From Candidatus Neomarinimicrobiota bacterium (GTDB taxonomy: Bacteria > Fidelibacterota > Marinisomatia > Marinisomatales > S15-B10), in NCBI GenBank assembly GCA_036476315.1, contig JAZGBI010000098.1, forward strand, positions 154,159 to 218,158: a DNA stretch of 64,000 nt, given 5' to 3'. Positions 1 through 7,500 of this stretch are shown here, in pieces (the first letter of the stretch is position 1; each line of letters begins with the position of its first letter). Under the pieces are notes generated by a model. It saw only the letters and a program-made list of their open reading frames with translations. It ran no database searches and was not told the DNA's origin. A program made the translations under genes and the position numbers.

Positions 1-1593
1 GCCTTCCTGTTTCCCCCGGGAACCCATCCGACCCGGCAGGAACGATTTGCCGAAGTGCTGACACTTCAAGGTATTGAGGTGGAGATGTCCAAAGAGTCTT
101 TCAAAGTGCGAGGTGCCCTATCAGCGAACGGGACGGAAGCGAGGGAACTGACCCTTCCCCAGAGGACCTTGATCGTCTGGTTAAATCAACCCAATCGAAA
201 TCTCGTGGAGGCTATCCTCACATTCGATGTTCGCTTCAACACTGATTTCCTTGAAACTCAGAGGAAATCCCGCCTCAAGCACGGGCGCAGCGAAATCTAT
301 GATGTAACGGGGTGGTCCCTGGCGGTGGCTTACGACAGTGAAGCCTATTTTTCCGAAGCGGTACCCGATGTGGGAACAGTTCTGTTTTTGCCGTCCGGGG
401 AAAAGGGGGGCATTGAAGGAAAATCTCCCAAGGTCGGTTATCTATTCTCCGGCGACGATGAGCGGGCTCTGATGGCGCTGGTCCCGCTGATGGAAAAGGG
501 GGTGAAGGTCTGGTGTGCCCGAAAACCTTTTGAGGTGGAGGGACGCGAGTTTCCAAAAGGGAGTTTCTTGATTCGGATCAGTGCGAATCGCGAGGTCGAC
601 GAGGAAGCCCTCGAAACGATCGCGAAAGATGCGGGAATCGTCATGTACGGAATCAACGAAGGATTGGTGACAGGGGGACCCGATCTTGGGGGAAGGGAGT
701 TTCAATTGCTGACCCATCCTCGTATCGCCCTGGTGGGCGGCAGTCCCGTTTCCACGTATGAGTTTGGGGCGGTGTGGCATCTTCTCGACAGCCGCATGGC
801 TATTCCTGTTTCTACACTGGACATTTCAACTCTCTCACGTACAGATCTGGACAAATACAATGTGCTTCTGCTTCCGTCCGTGTGGGGAGGTCCCGGTACC
901 TACAAAAGACTTCTGGGCGATGTTGGCATTGGGAATCTCAAAGATTGGATAAAAGATGGGGGAACTCTGGTTGCCATGGGATCGGCCACGGCCTTTTTGG
1001 CCGACACGTCTTCGGGCTTGAGTAGCGTCCGCCAGAAACGGCAGGTTCTGAAAAAGCTTCCCGAATATGAAGAAGGTCTTCGAGCCTCCAAAGAGGCAGA
1101 ATCGCCCCAGGTGGACAGTCTGGCGGTATGGGAGGGTAAAATGCCAGAAGAAAAGGAAAAGGCTTCTCCGACTGTTCCTGACCGTTCGGAAGTTGAGAGG
1201 CGTGATGAGCTGGCGCGGAAACTCTCGCCTCAAGGGGTTATCATGAAGGTGGAGCTTGACGAGGAACATTGGCTCGGATTTGGCTGCGGAAATGAAGTGC
1301 CCGTTACGGTGAACACGTCGTTTGCTTACCTGGCAAAAGGGAGTGTGGAAGTAGCAGGGCGGCTCGCCGACCGGGACCTCGTCAGACTATCGGGGCTTTT
1401 GTGGCCGGAAGCAAGGGAGCGGTGGAGCGAGACCGTCTGGGCCAGTCGTGAAGGCATGGGCAAAGGCCAGATGATCCTCTTTGCCACGCAGCCAAACTTC
1501 CGGGCCTACTTCCACGGAAGTGAGCGAATGCTTCTTAATGCCCTTCTTCTGGGACCCGGCTTTGGTTCAAGGCCGACAGTGGAATGGCGATAG
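1..1593 (+). CDS. M14-type zinc carboxypeptidase, C-terminal part (5'-truncated)
   Basis: The reading frame is open from base 1, so the gene begins before the window and only about 530 C-terminal residues are visible. No zinc-binding or catalytic M14 residues are in this part. What is seen is the long C-terminal region typical of the exported, roughly 900-residue M14-family peptidases of FCB and Acidobacteria: a start resembling AFLFPPGTHP, then a Rossmann/GATase-like segment with LVGGSPVSTYEFG near base 740 and a WIKDGGTLVAMGSATAFL block near base 945. It ends with a beta-rich tail (GQMILFATQPNFRAYF). The family is recognised from overall similarity of this C-terminal half, which is weaker evidence than the peptidase domain would be. 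The next gene starts 25 bp downstream, so the two may be co-transcribed. Confidence 0.6.
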   Translation, partial: AFLFPPGTHPTRQERFAEVLTLQGIEVEMSKESFKVRGALSANGTEARELTLPQRTLIVWLNQPNRNLVEAILTFDVRFNTDFLETQRKSRLKHGRSEIYDVTGWSLAVAYDSEAYFSEAVPDVGTVLFLPSGEKGGIEGKSPKVGYLFSGDDERALMALVPLMEKGVKVWCARKPFEVEGREFPKGSFLIRISANREVDEEALETIAKDAGIVMYGINEGLVTGGPDLGGREFQLLTHPRIALVGGSPVSTYEFGAVWHLLDSRMAIPVSTLDISTLSRTDLDKYNVLLLPSVWGGPGTYKRLLGDVGIGNLKDWIKDGGTLVAMGSATAFLADTSSGLSSVRQKRQVLKKLPEYEEGLRASKEAESPQVDSLAVWEGKMPEEKEKASPTVPDRSEVERRDELARKLSPQGVIMKVELDEEHWLGFGCGNEVPVTVNTSFAYLAKGSVEVAGRLADRDLVRLSGLLWPEARERWSETVWASREGMGKGQMILFATQPNFRAYFHGSERMLLNALLLGPGFGSRPTVEWR

Positions 1594-1618
1594 CTCTATA
1601 AGACGTGGAGGGCACTTC

Positions 1619-2545
1619 GTGGGGCAGAGCACCAGGTTAGCCAACATATTCCTTGTTCAATGCCTGATGATATCATTTTCATGCAATCCCAGTGAACCCA
1701 GTAATGTAAGCGAATCATCCTACATGAAAGAAATCGACAGCTGGCGAAACAGGCGCATTGCATCCCTTAAAGACAAAAATGGATGGCTGAGTTTAGCAGG
1801 TTTATTCTGGTTAGAAGAGGGTAAGAACGGTTTCGGTTCTGATCAAACGAATGATATTATTTTTCCCGCTGGTAAGGCACCGGACTTCATTGGATCGTTT
1901 GTGCTGGAAGGTAAACAAGTACGTGTGAAAGTCAGACCGGATGTAAAAGTCCTGCATGAGGGTGAACCCGTTCATGACATGATTTTGCAAAGCGATGAAA
2001 ATGGCACCCCCACAATTCTGTCACTGGAATCACTGAGCTGGTATATCATCAAGCGTGGGGAGAAACTTGCTGTTCGCCTAAAAGACAGTGAAAACCCAAG
2101 ATTCAAGCAGTTCAAGGGAATCAATTCATACCCCATTGACTCCGCATGGCGAATTCCAGCTCATTTTGAGTCGTTTGAGAAACCGAACAGAACAAGGATG
2201 GCAACAATTTTAGGCACGGTCGAAGAGCTAACATCGCCTGGAGTCCTGGTGTTTGAGATTCAGGATAAGACATATCAACTGGACGTCATTGCTGAACCGG
2301 AGGATGACCAGTTTTGGGTGATTTTTGGTGATCAGACGAATCGGGATTCGACCTATGGAGGTGGACGCTATTTATATGTCGACAAACCGGAATCAGATAG
2401 TGCAACCATCATAGATTTCAATAAAGCATACAACCCGCCTTGCGTATTCTCAGAATTTTCGACTTGTCCACTACCCCACGAGCGGAACCGCCTTCCGGTA
2501 AAGATAATTGCGGGTGAAAAGAATTACGAAAACGGCCCACATTAG
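1619..2545 (+). CDS. DUF1684 family lipoprotein
   Basis: The 308-residue product carries the DUF1684 signature: a W-R-x-x-R start to the domain, then NGWLSLAGLFWLEEG, then a C-terminal YGGGRYL and a FNKAYNPPC block followed by CPLPHERNRLPV. The biochemical role of DUF1684 is not known. GTG at 1619 is chosen as start because GGAGGG lies 7 bases upstream and the first 21 residues then form a lipoprotein signal: an Arg in the n-region, a hydrophobic stretch LANIFLVQCLMISFS and a Cys. This predicts an anchored periplasmic or outer-membrane protein. An internal ATG at 1667 would cut the signal in half. The gene lies just behind the M14-like peptidase and ahead of another exported peptidase-like protein, so all three probably act in the envelope. 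Confidence 0.8.
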   Translation: MGQSTRLANIFLVQCLMISFSCNPSEPSNVSESSYMKEIDSWRNRRIASLKDKNGWLSLAGLFWLEEGKNGFGSDQTNDIIFPAGKAPDFIGSFVLEGKQVRVKVRPDVKVLHEGEPVHDMILQSDENGTPTILSLESLSWYIIKRGEKLAVRLKDSENPRFKQFKGINSYPIDSAWRIPAHFESFEKPNRTRMATILGTVEELTSPGVLVFEIQDKTYQLDVIAEPEDDQFWVIFGDQTNRDSTYGGGRYLYVDKPESDSATIIDFNKAYNPPCVFSEFSTCPLPHERNRLPVKIIAGEKNYENGPH

Positions 2546-2614
2546 CAGAACAATCAAGCGTGGCGCCTTCGGCGTCTCTGGAGAACTAGGGAAACCATCG
2601 AGGCACATCTCGAA

Positions 2615-3643
2615 CTGAATAAAACCGCGTATCTTCTCTTTCTTGCCCTGTTAACCACCGGTTGTGATCCCGGCTACGTGGGACACGTGGCCTTGGGAGA
2701 GGTAAAACTGCTGGCCGGCCGGAAACCTGTGGAAGAGGTTTTGCGGGAATCTCAACTGAGTCACCAGGAACAGCTGAAGATTCAACTGATCATTGATGTC
2801 AAATCGTTTGCTGTTGATCATCTTGGACTGGACGGAGGCGACAGCTATTCCAGCTATGTGAACATTGACGGACCCTATGTGAGCTATGCCCTGTCTGCCG
2901 CACCCAAGGACGCCCTGGAGTCCTATCTCTGGCACTTTCCCATCATCGGGGAATTGCCATATAAGGGATTCTTCCGGAAGGACTATGCTTTGCGGAGGGA
3001 AAAGAGGCTGGCCCGCAAAGGATACGATACCTATCTGAGGGGCATTTCCGCATTCAGCACGCTTGGGTATTTTGATGATCCTATTGTTTCATGCATGTTG
3101 CGCTACGATGATTCGGACCTTGTAGAGACGGTCATACATGAATTGTTGCACAGGACCGTGTGGGTGAAAGGCAACGTAAATTTCAACGAAAACCTGGCGA
3201 ACTTTGTAGCGGAGAAAGGGACGCTTGCCTATCTTGTGAGGCGTTATGGTGAGTCCTCCCCGGAATCCAGGCATTACCGGGACGTTCTGGCCGATACGAG
3301 ACTGTTTGAAAAGCAGATTGAAGTGTTAACCACGCAACTGGAAACCATGTACGGTGAGTCCATCAGTCGCGAGGAAAAAGTGAGGCGTAGGGAGGAGTTT
3401 TTTGAACAGGCAAAGGCTGATTATGCTCCTATCTTGCTTCAGATGAAGACAGAGCGATACAAGGGCTTTTTCGAAAGGCACACCATGAACAATGCTCTCC
3501 TTTTATCATACCGGCGGTATCACCGCGATACATCCTTTTTCGAAAAGGCTCTTGAGGGGGACGGAGCTGATCTCAGCCGCATGATTGTCGCCCTTCAGAA
3601 CCTTAGTCCTGAAGAGATACCAGTGACGTTTCGTGACCCATGA
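2615..3643 (+). CDS. Putative aminopeptidase lipoprotein (Aminopep family)
   Basis: The protein (about 342 residues) matches the putative aminopeptidase family: FFRKDYALRREKRLARKGYDT, then a gluzincin-like VIHELLHRTV (HExxH-type zinc motif) followed by NENLANFVAEKG, whose Glu would be the third zinc ligand. The only ATG/GTG-type start in the main frame, GTG at 2678, would remove a good lipoprotein signal encoded directly upstream (NKTAYLLFLALLTTGC). The frame is open back to the stop of the previous gene but has no ATG, GTG or TTG there, so CTG at 2615 is taken as the likeliest start; this is unusual and uncertain. The intervening 70 bp may alternatively contain an error. The product is expected to be an envelope-anchored metallopeptidase. 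Confidence 0.72.
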   Translation: MNKTAYLLFLALLTTGCDPGYVGHVALGEVKLLAGRKPVEEVLRESQLSHQEQLKIQLIIDVKSFAVDHLGLDGGDSYSSYVNIDGPYVSYALSAAPKDALESYLWHFPIIGELPYKGFFRKDYALRREKRLARKGYDTYLRGISAFSTLGYFDDPIVSCMLRYDDSDLVETVIHELLHRTVWVKGNVNFNENLANFVAEKGTLAYLVRRYGESSPESRHYRDVLADTRLFEKQIEVLTTQLETMYGESISREEKVRRREEFFEQAKADYAPILLQMKTERYKGFFERHTMNNALLLSYRRYHRDTSFFEKALEGDGADLSRMIVALQNLSPEEIPVTFRDP

Positions 3644-3675
3644 AGATAACCGGTCCAGACTTTCATGACAGTCGC

Positions 3676-3704
3676 TTGACTTTCGCCTTTCGAGGAGGTA
3701 TCTT
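3676..3704 (+). promoter_or_regulatory. Possible sigma70-type promoter before the aminotransferase
   Basis: TTGACT at 3676-3681 matches the -35 consensus at five of six positions. TATCTT at 3699-3704 matches the -10 consensus at four of six, with a 17-bp spacer. It lies 40 bp before the start codon of the aminotransferase gene and could drive that gene and the overlapping ridA-like gene. Inference from consensus only. Confidence 0.35.
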
Positions 3705-3743
3705 GTTTATTTCAGAATCACTTTCGATGGAGGGGAGGGTAAA

Positions 3744-5048
3744 ATGAGTGAACTTGACCGACGCCAATTTCTGGGGTCCATGATCAAACCGGCAGCCGGT
3801 GCGTGGGCATTTGCCATGTTGAATCCCATGGGCGCAAAACAGGCCTTGGCTGCCATAAGAGGAAAAAATGGGAAGCCAGAAATTGCACAGGATGAATCGT
3901 TCTGGTTCGAGGTGCAACAGGCCTACACGGCGGACCGGAGCCTTGTTAATCTTAATAACGGGGGAGTCAGTCCCTCCCCGGCTGCGGTACAGGAGGCGAT
4001 GAAGCGGCATCTCGATTATTCTAATACAGCTCCCGTTTATTCCATGTGGCGAATCCTGGAGCCCCAACGGGAAACCGTGCGCCGGAGACTGGCACGATTC
4101 CACGGATGTGACGCCGAAGAGATCGCCCTCACCCGCAATGCTTCCGAAGGACTGGAGATTTGCCAGTACGGGTTCGACCTTGAACGTGGAGATGAAGTTC
4201 TTACCACGAACCAGGACTACCCCCGCATGATTAACACTTTCAAGCAGCGCGAATGCCGGGAGGGGATTGTGATGAAACAGTTTTCTATCCCGGTTCCGGC
4301 AGAAGACGATGACGAAATCGTTGATTTGTTTGAACAAAATATCACAGGCAAAACAAAGCTCATACTCATGTGCCACATGATCAATCTTACGGGACAAATT
4401 CTCCCTGTGGAGAAGGTGGTCCGAATGGCTCGGAAGAGAGGGATTCCCGTCATCGTTGACGGGGCCCATACCTTTGCCCACTTTCACTTCACGGCTGAAG
4501 ATCTGGATTGTGACTATTTCGCAACGAGCCTTCATAAGTGGCTGTGTGCACCGCACGGCACAGGAATGTTGTATGTGAAAAAGGACAAGATCAAGAATCT
4601 GTGGCCCCTCATGGCAGGCCAGGAGTGCGACAGTGAAGATATTCGGAAGTTTGAAGAGATCGGGACTCATCCTGCGGCGAATTATCTGGCGATTGGAGAC
4701 GCACTTACCTTTCATCAGGGAATAGGTTCCACGCGAAAGGAGAATCGAATGCTCCAATTGCGTGATCGATGGACAAAGCGGCTGACAGCGTATGACCGTG
4801 TCCAGCTCCATACCAGTCTGAGAGCAGGGAAAGCGTGTGGGATTGCGACGGTTCAGATCAAAGGAGTCGATTCCGAGGCCGTGACGGAACATTTATGGAA
4901 GCAATATCGTATCCTGGTGACCACCATTAAGCATCCGGAATTTGAGGGGGTTCGCGTGTCGCCTCACGTATACACAACAATCGAGGAAATAGACCGGTTC
5001 TGTGATGCCATGGAAGATATCATTAAGCATGGAGTCCCTGACGCTTGA
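3744..5048 (+). CDS. Tat-exported class V aminotransferase (isopenicillin N epimerase-like)
   Basis: A PLP-dependent fold-type I enzyme of 434 residues. The PLP-binding Lys is in ATSLHKWLCAPHG (about residue 270) and the cofactor-binding Asp in PVIVDGAHTFAH. The fold resembles isopenicillin N epimerase and cysteine desulfurase-like enzymes, but the substrate cannot be told. The N-terminus is a twin-arginine signal: DRRQFLGS followed by a moderately hydrophobic stretch and a likely cleavage after ALA near residue 33, so the folded holoenzyme should be exported by Tat. A strong GGAGGGGAGGG lies upstream of the ATG. Its TGA stop overlaps the ATG of the next gene by one base, implying translational coupling to the RidA-like lipoprotein, a family that removes reactive enamines and imines made by PLP enzymes. 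Confidence 0.88.
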   Translation: MSELDRRQFLGSMIKPAAGAWAFAMLNPMGAKQALAAIRGKNGKPEIAQDESFWFEVQQAYTADRSLVNLNNGGVSPSPAAVQEAMKRHLDYSNTAPVYSMWRILEPQRETVRRRLARFHGCDAEEIALTRNASEGLEICQYGFDLERGDEVLTTNQDYPRMINTFKQRECREGIVMKQFSIPVPAEDDDEIVDLFEQNITGKTKLILMCHMINLTGQILPVEKVVRMARKRGIPVIVDGAHTFAHFHFTAEDLDCDYFATSLHKWLCAPHGTGMLYVKKDKIKNLWPLMAGQECDSEDIRKFEEIGTHPAANYLAIGDALTFHQGIGSTRKENRMLQLRDRWTKRLTAYDRVQLHTSLRAGKACGIATVQIKGVDSEAVTEHLWKQYRILVTTIKHPEFEGVRVSPHVYTTIEEIDRFCDAMEDIIKHGVPDA

Positions 5049-5494
5049 TGAACCATTTTTCCCTTCTGGGGCTGGCACTACTGCTGGCGGGATGCAAACA
5101 AGTTACCGTGGACCGTGAAGTTGTTTCAACGGCTGCGGCTCCCGCAGCTATCGGTCCCTATTCCCAGGCGATCAAGGTTGGCGGCACTCTGTACCTTTCA
5201 GGGCAGATAGGCATTGATCCGGCCACGGGGCAGCTGGCGGAGGACGGTGTAGAAGCCGAGACACACCGGGCACTAAAGAACCTTGGGGCTGTTTTGGAGG
5301 CGGCAGGATTTACCTTCAACGATGTGGTTCAGGTGCAGGTCTTTCTCGCTGATATGAATGACTATGGGGTGATGAATGCTGCTTACGAAACCTATTTCCG
5401 TGATAATCCCCCCGCCCGTGCCGCCATCCAGGCCGGCCGAATTCCGAGGGATGCCCGAGTGGAAATCATGATGGTGGCGGTCTCTTCCCGTTGA
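5048..5494 (+). CDS. RidA/YjgF-family imine deaminase, lipoprotein form
   Basis: A 148-residue RidA-family protein. Family marks are AAPAAIGPYSQAI, LYLSGQIGIDP, and PPARAAIQAGRIPRDARVEI; the Arg in PAR corresponds to the catalytic Arg105 of the E. coli protein. Ordinary RidA is cytoplasmic and about 130 residues long. Here the extra N-terminus is a lipoprotein signal, MNHFSLLGLALLLAGC, so the enzyme should sit on the periplasmic side of a membrane. ATG at 5048 overlaps the TGA of the preceding aminotransferase. The pairing suggests that imines or enamines released by an exported PLP enzyme are hydrolysed in the same compartment. That functional link is inference. Confidence 0.88.
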   Translation: MNHFSLLGLALLLAGCKQVTVDREVVSTAAAPAAIGPYSQAIKVGGTLYLSGQIGIDPATGQLAEDGVEAETHRALKNLGAVLEAAGFTFNDVVQVQVFLADMNDYGVMNAAYETYFRDNPPARAAIQAGRIPRDARVEIMMVAVSSR

Positions 5495-5496
5495 TT

Positions 5497-5630
5497 AACC
5501 ATAGAGAGCACAGAGAATTTGACTTGTTATTAAGAACTTTCGCGTTGACATTTTTCGGTTTCCCGCTCGCGAAATCTTGGCCAATGCTTTCATGCATATT
5601 TATTATTGTTTCTCTGTGACCTCTGTGGTT
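5497..5630. repeat. 134-bp element with inverted 21-bp termini
   Basis: The left arm, AACCATAGAGAGCACAGAGAA (5497-5517), is matched at the right end by the inverse TTCTCTGTGACCTCTGTGGTT (5610-5630), with three or four mismatches. The arms enclose 92 bp with no coding capacity. Words of this CACAGAGGTCACAGAGAA type are common interspersed repeats in environmental bacterial genomes. A MITE-like origin is inferred. The element fills the gap between the RidA-like gene and the first selenoprotein gene. Confidence 0.6.
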
Positions 5631-5654
5631 TGGCAATATATTTAGGGGACAAAG

Positions 5655-6212
5655 ATGGCATACATTGACGTTGTCAAACCCGACGAAGCAAAAGGGATCG
5701 TAAAGAAGGAATACGGCAAGGGGATTCTCCGGGCTGGGAGGGTATCGAATATCCTTAAAGTCATGAGCCAGAGTCCTGAGGCACTCAAGGCTTCCATGCG
5801 GTTGTATCTTGCTGTCATGTTCGGGAAATCCGAACTCTCCCGTGTTCAGCGCGAGATGTTGGCGGTTGTTGTGTCTCAAGTAAACCGATGTCGCTACTGA
5901 ACGGAAAGTCACGGTGAGGACTTCCGGGCAGAAGTCGAAAATGATGAACTGGCGGACCATCTGAAACACGATTGGCGGTCAGCGAAACTGAGTGATCCCG
6001 ATCGGGCCCTCTGCGAGTGGGCGGCAAAACTGACTCTCAGGCCGGGAAAAATGACAAGGGGGAATGTGGAAACTCTGGAGGAAAAAGGTTTCTCGGAGAG
6101 CGCCGTCTCAGACGCAGCTCAGATTGTGGGCTATTTCACTTACATCAATCGCATTGCGGACGGTCTTGGTGTGGATCTGGAAGTTGAAATGAAAAAGAGG
6201 AGTGTAACATAA
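5655..6212 (+). CDS. AhpD-like alkylhydroperoxidase selenoprotein (CxxU)
   Basis: The frame runs from ATG 5655 to TAA 6210-6212 (185 residues), interrupted only by TGA at 5898-5900, codon 82. The product is a carboxymuconolactone decarboxylase/AhpD-fold peroxidase. The TGA falls exactly on the second Cys of the redox motif: ANRC-type context VNRCRY, then Sec, then TESHGED. Spacing matches AhpD precisely: Glu67, Cys79, Sec82 and His86 correspond to the Glu118-Cys130-Cys133-His137 set of mycobacterial AhpD. The sequence after the TGA keeps family character (GYFTYINRIADGLGV near the end), so translation must pass it. A hairpin with SECIS geometry starts 19 bases after the TGA. A purine-rich AGGGGA precedes the ATG. 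The next gene, a second selenoprotein, starts 1 bp later. AhpD-like selenoproteins are known from marine metagenomes. Expected role: thiol- or selenol-dependent peroxide reduction. Confidence 0.92.
5919..5936 (+). promoter_or_regulatory. Candidate bacterial SECIS hairpin for Sec82 of the AhpD-like gene
   Basis: GACTTC pairs perfectly with GAAGTC around the loop CGGGCA. The apical loop begins 25 nt after the TGA and has G at its second position. Bacterial SECIS elements bound by SelB lie inside the coding region, have a loop of 3-14 nt roughly 16-37 nt after the UGA, and a G in the first two loop positions. An overlapping alternative stem (CGGAA-A-GTC with GACTTCCG, 5902-5925) places the loop closer, about 11 nt from the TGA, and fits less well. 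Confidence 0.72.
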
Positions 6213-6213
6213 C

Positions 6214-6801
6214 ATGATGCGTATGACCAGTGCTTCTGTTCTGCTCGTGGCGAGCCTTGCCGCGGACTCTGTTTTTGGTGGCAGCCTCATTGACGGGGAG
6301 ATCGGGGCTCTCAAGAAGCGGTTCAATCACGACAAAGGGAGTCCACGTCTAATCCTGCTTCTTTCACCCACGTGATCTATCTGCAAAGAGGGTGCCCGGT
6401 GGGTACAGAAAAATATTCTCGAAAAAAACCCGTCACAGGATCTACGGGTCTATACCGTATGGCTCCCCGTGCTGAGGCGGGATTCGCGGGCAACAGCGGA
6501 CGTTTCAAGGCAGCTGTTATCTGACAACAGGGTAACGCATCTGTGGAATGGCGATCTCTCTATCGGGGCCTGGTTCAAAGAAAATGTGACTCCCGGTCAT
6601 CGGGGCAAGGTGCAGTGGGACGCCTATTTTCTCTATGGCAGCGAAGCCTCATGGGAGGAAATCCCAGCGCCCCTTATCGACTGGGGCAGGACGGTAATGG
6701 GAGAGTCGGAGACGCTGGGATCCGGGATTGAATGGCTGCTTGGCAGGTCATCTGAAACTGAGCAGCCGCGGCAGGAGTCAATTGATGAAGGGAAAGAGTG
6801 A
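6214..6801 (+). CDS. Exported thioredoxin-like selenoprotein (UxxC)
   Basis: From ATG 6214 to TGA 6799-6801 the frame is open except for TGA at 6373-6375 (codon 54); product 195 residues. Residues 1-24 form a signal peptide (SVLLVASLAADSVFG), predicting periplasmic location. The internal TGA lies in LLLSPT-Sec-SICKEGARWVQ, the thioredoxin-like active site that reads LLSPTCxxCxxGA in Cys-containing relatives, so Sec replaces the first, nucleophilic Cys and Cys57 is the resolving residue. Downstream similarity continues through VYTVWLPVL, KVQWDAYFLYG and PAPLIDWG. Reading from the later GTG at 6469, as conventional calling would, discards the signal and active site. GAGGAG lies 11 bases before the start. 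A SECIS-like hairpin lies 17-31 nt after the TGA. The natural stop of this same gene is also TGA. Likely a periplasmic thiol or peroxide oxidoreductase working with the adjacent AhpD-like protein. Confidence 0.9.
6392..6406 (+). promoter_or_regulatory. Candidate bacterial SECIS hairpin for the UxxC gene
   Basis: GTGCCC pairs with GGGTAC (one G-U) around the three-base loop GGT. The loop begins 23 nt after the TGA and starts with G. The GGU loop resembles the apical loop of the E. coli fdhF SECIS. Confidence 0.7.
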
Positions 6802-6803
6802 CT

Positions 6804-7499
6804 ATGACAGAGCGTAATGAAAGATTCACTCCGGGATGGTGGATAGCTCCTTTACTCATCGTCATCGGGTTTCTCTTCTTAACACATACCCTGAACATTT
6901 TCAACTTTGGGAAAGTTGTAGCAACCTGGTGGCCTCTCGTCTTGATTGTCATCGGATTCAGTAAGTTGAGGAGGGAGAGCAAAACGGGCGGCGCCCTTCT
7001 TTTTGTGTTGGGAATTGTCTTCCTCTCCGCGACGCTGGATATCGTGAATTGGGGCAACGTTTTCAGGTTCTGGCCTCTTGTCCTAATTTTCATCGGGGTA
7101 TCACTTCTCCTGAAAAGAAGAGGAGGACCATGGGGGGTTGTGAAGGGATCAGAGCAGAGATCTGAAGACGCTGTGAAAACCAGCGCGATCCTGGGTGGTG
7201 TCAGTCGAGTGGTAAGTTCGTCCAGCTTCAGGGGTGGAGAGGTCATGGCCCTCTTTGGGGGTGTTGAGCTGGACCTCCGGGAAGTGAAAGTATCCCCTGA
7301 GGGGTGCGAGTTGAATCTCACGGCACTCTTTGGTGGAGTTGAGGTGATCGTTCCCCGGGACTGGCGCGTATCTATTTCCGGCACGCCCATTTTGGGAGGA
7401 ATCGAAGACAAAACCAGATTCACAAGGGAAGAGGAAAAGGAAACGGCCGTTACGTGCCGGTGCACGGTGGCTTTCGGAAGAGTTGAGATTCGGAATTAG
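6804..7499 (+). CDS. LiaF-like / DUF5668 membrane protein
   Basis: 231 residues. Four hydrophobic segments fill the first 105 residues (WWIAPLLIVIGFLFLTHTLNIF, WWPLVLIVIGF, GALLFVLGIVFLSATLDIV, FWPLVLIFIGVSLLL), arranged as two repeats of the WPLVLI-IG type seen in DUF5668. The C-terminal half is a soluble beta domain with repeated glycine turns (AILGGVSRVV, ALFGGVELDL, ALFGGVEVIVP, PILGGIEDK), like the cell-wall-active antibiotic response domain of LiaF. LiaF proteins modulate envelope-stress signalling; no partner kinase is seen here. ATG 6804 follows two bases after the stop of the UxxC selenoprotein gene, so the two are probably co-transcribed, and sixA follows one base after its own stop. 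Confidence 0.75.
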   Translation: MTERNERFTPGWWIAPLLIVIGFLFLTHTLNIFNFGKVVATWWPLVLIVIGFSKLRRESKTGGALLFVLGIVFLSATLDIVNWGNVFRFWPLVLIFIGVSLLLKRRGGPWGVVKGSEQRSEDAVKTSAILGGVSRVVSSSSFRGGEVMALFGGVELDLREVKVSPEGCELNLTALFGGVEVIVPRDWRVSISGTPILGGIEDKTRFTREEEKETAVTCRCTVAFGRVEIRN

Positions 7500-7500
7500 C

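Noticed and set aside
5545..5550. TTGACA as a -35 promoter element before the selenoprotein operon
   Set aside because: No acceptable -10 hexamer occurs 16-18 bp downstream.
5902..5925. Alternative hairpin after the first Sec codon (CGGAA-A-GTC with GACTTCCG)
   Set aside because: Its loop would begin only about 11 nt from the TGA and lacks G in the first two positions. The hairpin at 5919-5936 fits better.
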